Shown here piece by piece: positions 1 to 10,189 of a stretch of 64,000 nucleotides of DNA (within the stretch, counting starts at the first letter, position 1; every line of letters starts with the position of its first letter). The position numbers and the translations under genes are program-made. Below the pieces are notes generated by a model that was given only the letters and a program-made list of their open reading frames with translations, did no database searches and was not told where the DNA came from. The stretch comes from Stichopus chloronotus (taxonomy: Eukaryota; Echinodermata; Holothuroidea; Aspidochirotida; Stichopodidae): positions 31,659,969 through 31,723,968 of the forward strand of contig CM037838.1 of the NCBI GenBank assembly GCA_021234535.1, given 5' to 3'.

Positions 1-1220
1 GATATGTATTACCACTTTTTTTATAGATTATCTTTTCTTTTTATTGTATTCCAGCTTTAATATCAAAACTGGGTACATGTAGCTTAGAACACCCGCCAAG
101 TGAAGTTTCCTACCATCTGTGTGATTTGTAAAGCCATAAAGATCAATGTACCCTCCACCCCAACTGATGGTAGTACTGTCGAAATCAGCACTCACTTTTC
201 CCCAACCTTTGCTCACAAATCGAAATCCAAAGTAAAACCCCTGCGTTCGGACCTGATCGAATAACCATGTAATACCCCTCTCCTTTTAAGGACTTTTGAA
301 TAAAATTTCTTATTTTGGATTGAAAAATGCCATTTCGTGTAGTCTAGCAAGTATTTTTGTCAAATATTTTTCGCACTCCATGCTCCAACCGGTGGGTTTC
401 ACTAAGATAGCGTAAAGTTGGTATCTTAAAAAAAAATATCTGTGTTTGTTTCCACGAAAATAAAATTTGTCATGTTGGAAATGTATCTGCGGAGTACCAT
501 TTTCTGCAGTCTGGCAAATGCTTTTGTCAAAATTTCTCAGGCGCTGCGTGATAGCTAATGTTGAGACTCCTTTTAAGTAGTGAGAACCTACTGTCTTAAG
601 TAATTTTTGCCCTCTTAAAATTCTCTTAAATGTGTTTTTCACATCCCTAGACTCTTGGTACATTCCGGCACCTATGCTTCTTAGACTGTAACCCATAAAT
701 CACGTTTGGACACCCCCCCCCCCTTCCCCGTTGAAAATCTCGCGGTAGAGGAATCCTGTCTACGCCAGTGTATATATATATACAAGTTACTCATCATGAA
801 TGTTTGGTTCCCTGTTTTATCGATTTCCCCAAATAGTGCTTAAAAAATAAAACATTCTAGTGAATCATGTTGGGTTTTATGAAAATATCGAAATGCTGTA
901 GTTAAATAATATAAGAACAAATCAATGAACGTTGCCTGTCTATACTGTGTAAATACGATAGCTGAGGGCGCCGCTTAAGTCCATGGTGCAAAGTTAACAA
1001 GTGAAAAATGTAGAGAGGTATACACAGTTCTACGTACATAGCGTGGGTGGAAGCTGTACGAGTGACGTCCGGCAGTATAATTCTCTTAATATTTAATGTA
1101 CACGTGTAACGTTTCTAGATAAATCATGAAAAAGAAATTCACAAAAATTCAAAACACATGTATAAAAGCAATAGCTTGGATAATCTTTCCAGAAATTCCA
1201 TAAAAAGAAAAAATAGTGGA
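1..1220. other. Left edge, no confident gene
   Basis: Two minus-strand open stretches are present. The one at 28-285 begins after an AAAAG that could be a splice acceptor and reads about 80 residues, including TTISWGGGYIDLYGF, before a stop; it could be the last exon of a gene that starts outside this reading, but I do not recognise the family. The one at 310-696 encodes 128 residues with no recognisable motif. A poly-C run lies at about 711-723. The rest looks like AT-rich noncoding DNA. Neither open stretch is supported strongly enough to call a gene. Confidence 0.2.
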
Positions 1221-1347
1221 TACGATATTTCATTCACTATATCAACACCATTTTGAGATTGCAGTAGATCTCCTAAATTACGTCCAACATCTCTGCAAGA
1301 TTTTCAAGTTAAATTTCCGAAAATCTCTCTGAAACTTAAATTTCATC

Positions 1348-4300
1348 ATGGTAATGCTGATGACACTAATAGGTGAGTATCATATATCGGTTCTCATTTT
1401 TTTCTAATCATTGCAATGGAACAATCATCCATGTATTTTAATACTTAAACGGAAATTAATTAAACGGAAATACAGGAAAATATAAAAAAATGATCCGAGC
1501 ATTACAAGCTTATTGATTTTTTAATAAACAAAATCATCAAATCATTGTTGAAACAATCCTTGTTACAATCATTTTTGTAATAACAACCACTTTTGTGATT
1601 GGTTGGGTAACTTTTGTAATAAAATCACCATTTTTTAGTACATTTTCCCACTTTTGTCATTTTTTATGTCACCACTTTTGTAAGACTCACCAACCACTTT
1701 TGTAACCATTAGTTAGTTACTTTTGTAATCCTTAGTTAACCACTTTTGTAATCGTCTAGCATGCTAAGTTATTGGGTACTCCGTGTCTACCCTATCTTAA
1801 TACTGCAATATGGTAAAACCATTGAACAAATTTCAGTGAAACTGTGAAAATTGGCACAGACATACCCTAGACTATAACAATCAATCGTAAGGTAAGGGCC
1901 AAAAAACATTTCCAAGTATTTTTCAAAATGGACACCATTTTCAAAATGACGGCTACTTATGACTTTAAATGTAGAGGAGATGGATGATGTTCGCTTAAGG
2001 TACCTATATAACACGCTAGGTGTATATTATGACACATGTCTAACAATTAAACTATCATTTGAAATTTCAAGGTAGCTGCCTAATTAAAATAGCCGTCGAT
2101 TAGATAAAAAGCTTTAAATGATTGTGAATTATGTGGTATTTTCCACGTTTACAAAATTGCATGACCAAAATAATCATCTTAATATATGATAAAACGAATG
2201 CTTTGTGGCTGACAAAGTTGTTTTGAAATCCAGATGGCTGCCAAAAAGGTTTACATAATTAAAATGACTGCGAATATAGGATGTAGGACTTCGGGATTAA
2301 TCCTTCATTTTTCGCACATGGAGTCCGAGACCGGTCGATTTAGACTTAATGATGTCACTGAGGCCTCTGGGGGACGTTGCCCTCCCCCCCCCCCAGCCGC
2401 TCGCTTCTTTTGGTCTCCTATCTCTGTAAATTTCAGCCCCAATCCCTTTCGAACTGTCTGGATCTCGGCCTGTAAAATGTCAATTGTCTTATATGTTTTA
2501 CCAGTTTTCATGAGATATGAAGCTTAATAAACTCGGGAAGTGCTGCTTCGGACCATCTCTGGGGGTTTGTTAAGTAACGCTCAGTGCCAGCTGACAGTGG
2601 CAATCCGCTTACATTGTACCGTCAGCACTAGTCATCCCATCTCCCCACTTCGGTCATTAATGCTTCCAAGTGGAACCCCTTGGCAAAACCATGCGTACTC
2701 CGTGTCTGAATAAAGATGTAGTTCACCCCCCCCCTCTCCCCCGCCATTTACCCATTACCATTTACGCATAATTTGCCTATTTCTTTTTTAAATGGACGTG
2801 CGAAAAGTGGCTCTTCCTGTTATCTGGCCAGTTTTATTTTACATATAGTGTTAAGTTGCTGTCCTAAATAACCATTTATTTTGGTCCCAACAAAATTATC
2901 TTGAATAAAATTCATTGTGTTGCAAATGAAACTTCGAAGCTCCATTTACTGCGATTTGAAAAAAAGTGGATTATCGTCACAAATTTATGTCAGTTGACCC
3001 CTTATCAATCTATTCCTGCTGGAAGTCCAGGCTAGGCCAGTCACGGCACAGACTGTCTCAGAAATACTCAAAGAACTCCTCAAGCCGGTGAACTATTTTT
3101 ATTAAAACTAGAAATTGTACATAAGAGCCCCCCTCTCCCCCCATTAAGTGGCTTTGAAAATTTAATCCAAACTTTTTTGCCTTCATTCACTTTTTATGTT
3201 CAAAATGGTTTATCGTGTATCATATTCGTAACTGACCCATTTTATTGTCTATGACGTAGGTCAGTGACCTGTTTTATGTTTATCATGGTACATAGACAGT
3301 GACTTCTCTAATCTTGACATTAAATTCCATACTCAGGCGGAATCATTCACCCTCTTAATAGGCGAAGAAAATAGTCTCATGAAAGGTAAGAACATCTGGT
3401 TTATATTCTTTAGAGAAAATAAGTGTTTTCATCAATGCTAAGGTTACAAGGATAGTCATTTATGCAAATTTAAGGACTCCTTTCATTGTTTACCAGGGAA
3501 ACACATATCAAAAAACTATACATATCAAAAGAACTGTTTTAGATTTCACAGTTACCTATAAAAATGCAGTCCTCGATCACCTTATCTTCGGTGTTATCAA
3601 CTCCAGGATATAATGGTGTTGTAATGATATTACATAATGTTTTTTGATCGTTATTTTTAAGTCAGTAAACTTTCATATTCCTTCTTACTATACAGTATGT
3701 GCAATGATGTTACTCTGCACGAGTCAAGCCGCCCCACTTCAACGGCATAAGAGGAGCCGCGGGAGTTGGGACAGTGCACTTGACGATGTACTTCGTTCAC
3801 TGTTTTGTCAAGTCAGTCATACATTTAACGTGGTGAGTCAAGAAATGCACTGTCAGGAGGCTGGGTGAAGTTTGAGTGGTGACGTTGGTGATGGTGTAGG
3901 GGCGTGGTTTGACGTGAGAGGTGGATGTGGTAATTTCGGGGTATCAAGTATTAAGATTAGAGTCTGATATGGAAGGTCAATTATTTTAAACAGGTTGAGA
4001 TACATCTCGATCTAATGTATGCTATATTATTGGTGATGCGTAATTTCGACAGTCAACATTGGACACTACTTCAGATATATAAGTATAAACTTTATGTAGA
4101 CCTACCACAGTTGGTTGTCTTGAGGAACTATTTTTGGGATTCACATTGATTGCATTTTCCAGAATCAATTAATCACTTCTTGTCAGCTGCAATGGTCATG
4201 CCTTTTCCGATGTGGTATTCTTTCAGACAATTCCAAGCAAGGCGCCAGATGTTAACATGTCCAGTTGCACGAACAAACAAGAGGTAAGTAGCCTTCTACG

Positions 4301-6407
4301 TGAGAACTTCCGCAATAGCACAACAGGGTTGATACAAAGGGTGAAGCATTGGAGAGAGAACTTAAATAACACCGAGGGATAGGCGTTACAATGTGATGCC
4401 ATTCCCTTGTTTTGACTTTACGTTAAATAGTTTAAGCTGTGTAAATGTACCTAGCCTATGTGGTGATCAACACTTGTTTGAGTACTTCGCCCTTGACCAA
4501 TACGTCAGAGGGCGAAATAACAATTAAGCGAGATAACAATTTTAGGGCTATAACAAGCTATTACAGGAGGTAAAAGATTGCTTTTGAAAAATTTAAAACA
4601 GAACAATTTTCTCAGAGAGTCGTGTCATAAATGTAAGCAACCAAAAGTTACATTTTTGTGAAAGTAGGTGAAATATTTACTCCACAACTACCTAAGGATA
4701 TTGAACGTTGTTGCTGTTCATAGGCAAGGGGTTTCTTATAAATTGTGGAATAATTTTCGAGAGAGGAAAACAAATTTCAAACACCAGTGAATTCTATGTA
4801 TAGAATCCCATTTGCTGTCGATTTTTAACTATATCTATGTAGAAGATTCAGCCTATCGACATGGTGTAAGTTTCAACTAGTTTAAACTTCGAGATGACAA
4901 ACGAATAAATACTAATAATGGAACCAGTTGAGTTTAAGTTGTTCAGTGTAAGATAGTCAAATGTATTGTATTACATGGGTGCATAATTTCATTTCAATAG
5001 ACATTATCTGAGTAAAACTTTGTAATAATTACCATTTCAAGTTTTCCACCTCTTCATTACAGATGTCAATACCGCCCATAAATTTGCCAATCCAGAACAC
5101 AGTTAATAAAGCGATAAACTATCTTTACTATAACTTGGAGAATCCCTTACAAGACACAAAAGATGCATTAGAGACTTTTGTACAGGAAACTAGTAAACAT
5201 GGACAGAAGTGAGATAAACAATGACACTTTTGTAAGTTTATAATGACTTTGAAATAATAATATGCGTGTTTCTTTAGGGATCCATCTTTTGTTTAGACGT
5301 TCAGACATGTAACAAGTAACTTCCTTACCATTGTTATTGGTTTTAATATCCAGAAATTAACATCCATTTTCTTTCTACAGAATTTAACCGACTACGTTAA
5401 CTGCACTGATGATGGCGGTGTCGAGCACTCTTGCATCGGCTTCTCCTTTGTTCATATCGTGAATTACTTTAAGGACAAATTTGAAGAACAGGAGCATGAT
5501 ATCAACGATTACTGTGACCAGGTAGAGCAGTGTGGATAACGTTAACATCTTCTATAGATATGGCTGAAGTTAATATATTCAGTATTCACAAAACACTATA
5601 AAGTCATCTTTTAACCAACACCTGGAGACAGTAAGTGATTCAATCTACCTTCATTGAGAGAAATCGCCTAAATTTCAATCAAAGGCTGGTGTAGCTATGA
5701 CATCAGTGTCCCCAGAAATCTATTATCCTAACATTTGTTGGCATGATAACATTAGAGTATGAATTATGATCAACGTTTCACTAAATTTCCAGCACAATGT
5801 ATTCTCAAGCTACATTACACTCAAAGAGCATATTTGTGCAATTTTAAAAGATGGATTACACAGTTACAATAATTTATAGAGGTGCTTTAACTGCAGTACA
5901 ATACTGCTTTGGCTATCATTAGATGTCATCTACAGCTCACAAATTTACCTACTTACAGCATCAATTTGTGAATCTTTTCAGTCAGGTTCAACGGCATTAA
6001 CAAAGAGATACGTGGAAGGTCATTATTCAATAACAGGCACTATTTCAATGTCATCAATATCTGCGCCCATTAGCTACCTCAAACACCGGCTAAAGAACAA
6101 AATTCATACGCTAGTATTCAGAAACAATGTTATACTGCTGAAAACGTTTGAAGTTAATTCAGCTATTAATAATTCCCTCGAAAAGAAAACGACTTCCACA
6201 ACCAAAGAATATGATTCTCATAACCACAGCGATATCAATTTTCATGAATTTCCGCAATTATCTTTACTACATTTTTTAACGTATTCTAATGTCTTTCATA
6301 CATTATTTTACTTTGCAAAGACTCGGTTTACTTTTCTAATCGTTTTTGTTTTATTACGTTTATTTTCTTGTGTTTCTTCGGCTGATCAGAATCACCATTA
6401 TTGCTAA
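1348..6407 (+). pseudogene. Copy A: secreted helical-protein gene with exon-4 frameshift
   Basis: This is the plus-strand paralogue of the intact gene at 24015-27895. Exons read from splice sites and alignment are 1348-1372, 3696-3832, 4227-4283, 5063-5231, 5381-5521 and 5982-6407. Exon 1 supplies MVMLMTLI; exon 2 completes the signal peptide (ending CTSQA) and carries the basic stretch RHKRSR. Exon 4 has one extra T in a four-T run near 5175-5178 compared with copy B, so the frame runs into TGA at 5210-5212 and predicts a 122-residue truncated product. Exons 5 and 6 remain open and nearly identical to copy B, so the break is recent or a sequencing error. Exon 6 has one T fewer than copy B near 6240, so its frame continues about 50 residues further into a hydrophobic tail (FLIVFVLLRLF). 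Function is inferred only from the paralogue. Confidence 0.75.
1373..3695 (+). other. Intron 1 of copy A with low-complexity inserts
   Basis: This stretch separates the tiny first coding exon from exon 2 and is about 1 kb longer than the matching intron of copy B. It contains a degenerate cluster of the motif ACTTTTGTAA at about 1530-1760 and poly-C runs near 2386-2395, 2727 and 3126. Open frames at 1787-2527 are short, overlap on both strands and show no motif. No separate gene is seen. Confidence 0.5.
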
Positions 6408-7135
6408 TAGATTAAGTTTGTAAACTCAGTCTTTACTATCACATGTACACGTATGCATTATGAGTGGTAAAAAGACGTTAGATCAAACTTAAACGATGTA
6501 TCGAAAAAATTAAAAATACTCTCTAAAAATAATGATAATTCGAAATATAGTAACTTCAATTATGTAATTTAAACTATATCTTCTACTTCTGTTTCTCTAA
6601 AAAAAATATTACATGATTAAATACAAATGTATTTTAAAATGATTTGACAAATGTTTGAGTTTCAAACCTTGAAAATATCAAATCAGTTAAGTTGATATTT
6701 TAGCGCCACTTTCGAAGTCGATCCCTATATGGGGATAGACGGGACAAGGGGAGAAATAAAGGGGTGGATGGAGTGGCCGTAGAGACAACACAGGCTAGGC
6801 AGTAGGCAAAGATGATATGTACGTTTCTCTGTATTATAATTGTTGTACTCTCACGTGGTGATTATCAATGCACAGCCCAATTGGATTCAGTATAATGAAA
6901 TCATTCATATAACACATGAAATAATATAATGCAAGCGTCGCAGCCAGACGGTCCCTCTTTCTCACACAAGTGCTAACTTCTTCGTCTTGTCCTATCAATA
7001 CACTGTACTGTCAACACTTAACAAATGTCTTGCGGCAAGTCCTCTGTACCCCCCTATAGTGCTACAAAGCTCACTTGACACAGATCTTTCTCAATACTAA
7101 GGAACTAAAATGAGCAGTTGTGCAAAAAAAAAGAT

Positions 7136-7210
7136 AACAAAAACGACTTCCACAACCAAAGAGTATGATTCTCATTACTATAGTGATATCAATTTTCATG
7201 AATTAAGTAG
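7136..7210 (+). repeat. Downstream duplicate of part of exon 6
   Basis: About 62 bp here repeats the exon 6 segment at 6184-6250 of copy A (the part encoding KTTSTTKEY and onward) with a few substitutions. The matching duplicate is also present in the 3' flank of copy B at about 23070-23140, so it predates the duplication of the two arms. Confidence 0.7.
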
Positions 7211-7700
7211 GCCTACCCAGCATTACAATATTATCTTCTAATTATGATCTAGCCTAATCTTTTAAGTCTCTACACCTCATCGGTTACATATGGGAATATT
7301 TTCTTCGGTGATACATTGCATAATCAAATCATTAACATTAGTTGAGAGTTGAATCACAAAAGTTTATTCCATATGTTGTAAATTACATACACTTATCTTA
7401 GATTACTGTATGTAATGTTATATTTATTTTTTCGCTGTTACATAACCTGAACAACTTGGCGGTGATCTTATTTTGTCATTATGAAGTGTTTGTACACGCA
7501 GAATACTGCATTCCTTTATTAAGCAATGAAAACAATGTTTTCTAATTTAAATTACACAATAAAATAAATAATATATAAATAATTTCCTTTCAGTGGTATA
7601 CTATGACAACACACATGGACTGAATTGTTTTAAATCTAGATTTAAGCCTTACCTAAAAGAGATGTAGTCCTCGATCACATTACTTTATACTTCCAGCACA
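7205..7700. other. 3' flank of copy A
   Basis: No gene is visible. Up to about 7600 the sequence is the mirror image of 22680-23045 downstream of copy B, so it belongs to the duplicated block. Confidence 0.6.
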
Positions 7701-7707
7701 TAGTGAT

Positions 7708-7708
7708 T

Positions 7709-7757
<49 letters not shown>

Positions 7758-7762
7758 ATATA
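7708..7762. repeat. (TA)n microsatellite
   Basis: An alternating TA tract, slightly interrupted, directly beside the Penelope-like 3' end. A second, longer TA tract adjoins a second copy of that end at 9431-9507. TA-rich DNA is a common insertion context for Penelope-like elements. Confidence 0.95.
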
Positions 7763-7854
7763 AGATTATAGGGAATATGATCCAAAGAAAAGTGCTCAAT
7801 TTTATAAAGAGCATAATATTATATATTGATGAGTCGAACTAGAAATACATCGAA

Positions 7855-7906
7855 AACACTACAAATTTGTTTCGTGCAGACCTATGTGGTGCACTCTTCA
7901 GGTGTT
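7855..7906 (-). ncRNA. Type I hammerhead ribozyme of Penelope-like element
   Basis: Reading the minus strand from 7906 down: stem I 5' strand AACAC; core CUGAAGA (fits CUGANGA); stem II GUGCA/UGCAC closing a loop of about 11 nt; core GAA followed by a very short self-complementary stem III (ACAAAUUUGU); cleavage base A at 7860; stem I 3' strand GUGUU. Every invariant core position is present, stems I and II are perfect five-base pairings, and the predicted cut lies between 7860 and 7859. Hammerheads with minimal stem III are known in the terminal repeats of Penelope-like elements, where they process the transcript. Confidence 0.88.
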
Positions 7907-7931
7907 GTGTAGCGACTGGTCGGTGTTTGAG

Positions 7932-8411
7932 TTACTTGTATTTGTTGAGCAGGAATTTGCTGGCGTGTCGGCATGTGGATATGAATTCGGTTTTTTTGTT
8001 TAAGGTGCACTGTTGTGGGCTGAATATAAGGAAAAACTTTTCAAAAAGGCAGAGATTGCATTTCTTCGTTTTGTTGTTGTATGGTTGAGTTCGTTTGAGA
8101 ATTTGCCATTTGATTTGGAATTCAATGTCCTTTTTCTTTAGCGACCAAATATACTTACTGAGCTCGGTATCGTTCTTTTTGTGTTCGTTGTTGAAAGAGC
8201 TTTTATGATTGTTGTAGCGCGCTTTGAATTCTGTCGCACAGATTCCGATGTATGTTTCTGATTTGGGGCTTTTATTTTCCGTGACTATCGCTTGGTAGAC
8301 GATGGACTTGCTTCTACAATGTCCATTAAGCAGGCATTGTTCTTTGTTCCGGCAGTTGCGTTGCTTTTTTACTTGCTTTTTTACCAGGAAGGGCTCAACA
8401 CAAGTGGCCAT
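7932..8411 (-). pseudogene. GIY-YIG endonuclease fragment of a Penelope-like element
   Basis: The open frame (159 residues including rearranged N-terminal sequence) contains a Cys-rich linker, CRNKEQCLLNGHC, followed by the GIY-YIG nuclease. The first tyrosine motif appears as IVYQAIV, the second as TYIGI, the conserved arginine lies in FKARYNNHKSSF, and the metal-binding glutamate lies in LCLFEKFF. In this family the nuclease nicks target DNA to prime reverse transcription. The upstream reverse transcriptase is absent and the first residues come from the inversion junction, so this is a dead fragment even though the nuclease residues are intact. Confidence 0.85.
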
Positions 8412-8766
8412 AACTTCAAATTAGAACATGCCCAATACGTCCAAAACACACCCGAAAAGAAAAAGAGAAGCAGAAATATTATTTGGTTCAATCCTCCCTT
8501 CAGTAAGCATGTTCAAACCAACCTTGGAAAAGCTTTTTTCAAAATCATCGATGAGGAATTCCCAGCAACGCACAAATTACATAAAATAATTAATAGAAAC
8601 AATGTCAAACTTAGTTACAGCTGCATGCCTAACATTAAAAACATAATCGACTCCCACAACAAAAGCATCACCAGCGCACCAAGGGAAGAACAAAAGCAAT
8701 GCAACTGCCGGAACAAAGAACAATGCCCGCTTAATGGACATTGTAGAAGCAAGTCCATCGTCTGCC
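8366..8766 (+). pseudogene. Penelope-like element fragment, opposite orientation
   Basis: The plus strand encodes the region between reverse transcriptase and GIY-YIG nuclease: RNIIWFNPPFSKHV, then a GKAFFKIIDEEFP block, then NRNNVKLSYSC, then the Cys-rich CNCRNKEQCPLNGHC. It stops abruptly at about 8766, just after the Cys-rich linker, where pyrimidine-rich DNA begins. Its last 70 bp (8697-8765) are the inverted repeat of 8294-8361 in the neighbouring minus-strand fragment. Non-functional. Confidence 0.75.
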
Positions 8767-8989
8767 GTTACTCTCACCCTCCCCCCACACTTTTTTTTTT
8801 TCGTTTCGTCGAGCTTGATGTATAGTGCTTGTTCTGACACTCTCCTTTATTAAATTATGAGTCGGTAGGTATTCCTAGTGTCTTACAGTGTCGTGCCACT
8901 CAGTTTGACAAACACATCTAGCCAGTATGACTATTGCACTTTTACATCCCCCAGGTTAAAGATATGTCCCTAACCACGGCCATGATCGG

Positions 8990-9426
8990 ACACCAAGTTA
9001 ACACTACAAAGATCCTGAATGAGAGTGTCCAGTATTGACCGTATAAATTACAAAGCTCCGATAATACAACATACTTTAGATCAAGATGTATCTTCTAATC
9101 TTTACATTCATTACCCCAAATTATCACATCCGTCCCCCATCCCTCAAACTCCGACCCAACTTCTCACCAACTTCACCAACACCGATTCCTGACAGTGCCT
9201 TTCTTGACTTACCTCACTAAATGTATCCATGACTTGAGAAAACAGCCAACGACGTTCAGCAAACTACGTTCACAGTCAAGTTCACCATTCCCACTCCTGC
9301 GGCTCCTTCCATACCGTTGTAGTGGGAGGGCTTGACTCGTACAGAGTAACGTCATTGCACATACTGCATAGTAAGAGGAAATATGAAAGTTTACTGACTC
9401 TAAAATAACGATCAACGAATTATATT

Positions 9427-9430
<4 letters not shown>
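8990..9430 (-). pseudogene. Isolated inverted exon 2 of the secreted-protein family
   Basis: The exon (9213-9363 on the minus strand) starts after an ACTATGCAG acceptor and ends at a GTAAGT donor. It encodes the same signal-peptide end, VCAMTLLCTSQA, and a basic stretch (RYGRSRR), but is 151 nt instead of 137 and ends in a different phase. Its 3' side matches intron 2 of copies A and B. No matching exons follow on this strand; exons 3-6 of a similarly diverged copy lie on the plus strand at 13288-16846, so the original gene may have been split by inversion. Confidence 0.7.

Positions 9431-9507
<77 letters not shown>
9431..9507. repeat. (TA)n microsatellite
   Basis: About 77 bp of alternating TA, adjoining a truncated Penelope-like 3' end. 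Confidence 0.95.
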
Positions 9508-9512
<5 letters not shown>

Positions 9513-9558
9513 TGATGAGTCGAACTAGAAATACATCGAAAACACTACAAATTTGTTT
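9503..9558 (-). mobile_element. Truncated Penelope 3' end, partial hammerhead
   Basis: About 55 bp identical or nearly so to 7817-7872. It contains stem III, the cleavage site and the 3' strand of stem I of the hammerhead but stops just before the GAA core, so it cannot fold into a ribozyme. It has the same orientation as the complete copy. Confidence 0.8.
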
Positions 9559-9580
9559 GAGAGTAACGACTATCTAATGC

Positions 9581-10189
9581 CCCTGTGACATTTAAGTCCC
9601 AATGAGTTTACGATTAGTTCCAAACGTATTTTTAGGCACTATTAGTCGAGCACCTACAGATATCCTGTCGGGCATCGGGCATATTTGTGAATCGGGCGGT
9701 CGTCGGATTTACTTTAATTCGGAGTTAAAATCAGTCCCGACGTCGGGCATAGGAAAGTCATAGCCTACCAATCGGACGATGCCCCGACGATGTCCGACCG
9801 GATATCCGGCATATCGTCGGTCTAGTGTCTAGGTTTACTTTAATTGGTCTTTATATCTGCCGGATGACGGCCAGGGTCCGTAAAGGGAAGGGCCATTAGC
9901 CGACTACCGGTAGACGGGTAGAAAATCGCGGCTGTTCATTGGCCGGCAACCACCGATGAATGGCTGGCCACCGTTGAGTGTACGTCGATATGAAAGTCGG
10001 GGTCACACTTGAGTGGTCAGATTAGGAAATTGTCATTTCTAAATTCCTGGTCAGAATACACGAAAATAATCCCGACACTCGGCATGAGATATGCAGGCTC
10101 TCGGCCAACAGGACCTAAGAATATATGAAGACCAAATCGTAAACCCATCGGGACTTAATTGTGAATGATGGGATATTAATGTGACAGTG
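9581..10189. mobile_element. Non-autonomous DNA transposon, CACTG-type ends
   Basis: The two ends are inverted repeats. The right end reads CACTGTCACATTAATATCCC inward; the left reads CCCTGTGACATT; further inside both share AAGTCCC, ATG and GTTTACGATT blocks in inverted orientation. The interior (about 500 bp) is more GC-rich than its surroundings and repeats motifs such as CGGGCAT; it has no open frame. Ends starting CACTG suggest EnSpm/CACTA or Chapaev, but the left end is degraded and no clear target duplication is seen. Confidence 0.55.

Larger units (their letters stand above)
1220..7600 (+). repeat. Arm A of a large inverted duplication
   Basis: This arm carries gene copy A and its flanks. 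It matches, in reverse complement, the stretch 22680-28050. The similarity covers the sequence upstream of the first exon, most of the introns, all exons and about 1.1 kb of 3' flank, with small indels and a longer first intron here. Exons look nearly identical between the arms, which suggests a fairly recent duplication. Limits were placed by eye. Confidence 0.85.
7815..8411 (-). mobile_element. Penelope-like element, 3' part
   Basis: On the minus strand this runs from the linker ahead of the GIY-YIG domain, through the endonuclease, to a hammerhead ribozyme and a 3' end next to a TA tract. It meets an oppositely oriented Penelope fragment at about 8365-8400. The reverse transcriptase domain is missing. 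Partial and inverted copies of this kind are typical of Penelope-like insertions. Confidence 0.8.

Noticed and set aside
1530..1760. Cluster of ACTTTTGTAA motifs considered as a regulatory array
   Set aside because: The spacing is irregular and the motif resembles simple AT-rich sequence; there is no evidence for binding.
2234..2527. 97-codon frame with Pro-rich middle
   Set aside because: It crosses a poly-C run within intron 1 of copy A, and an opposite-strand frame overlaps it.
3542..3600. ATGCAGTCCTCG near 3564 considered as the first exon of copy A
   Set aside because: The tiny exon at 1348-1372 has a proper donor, the right phase, and a direct counterpart in copy B at 27871-27895. The ATG near 3564 is not conserved in copy B.
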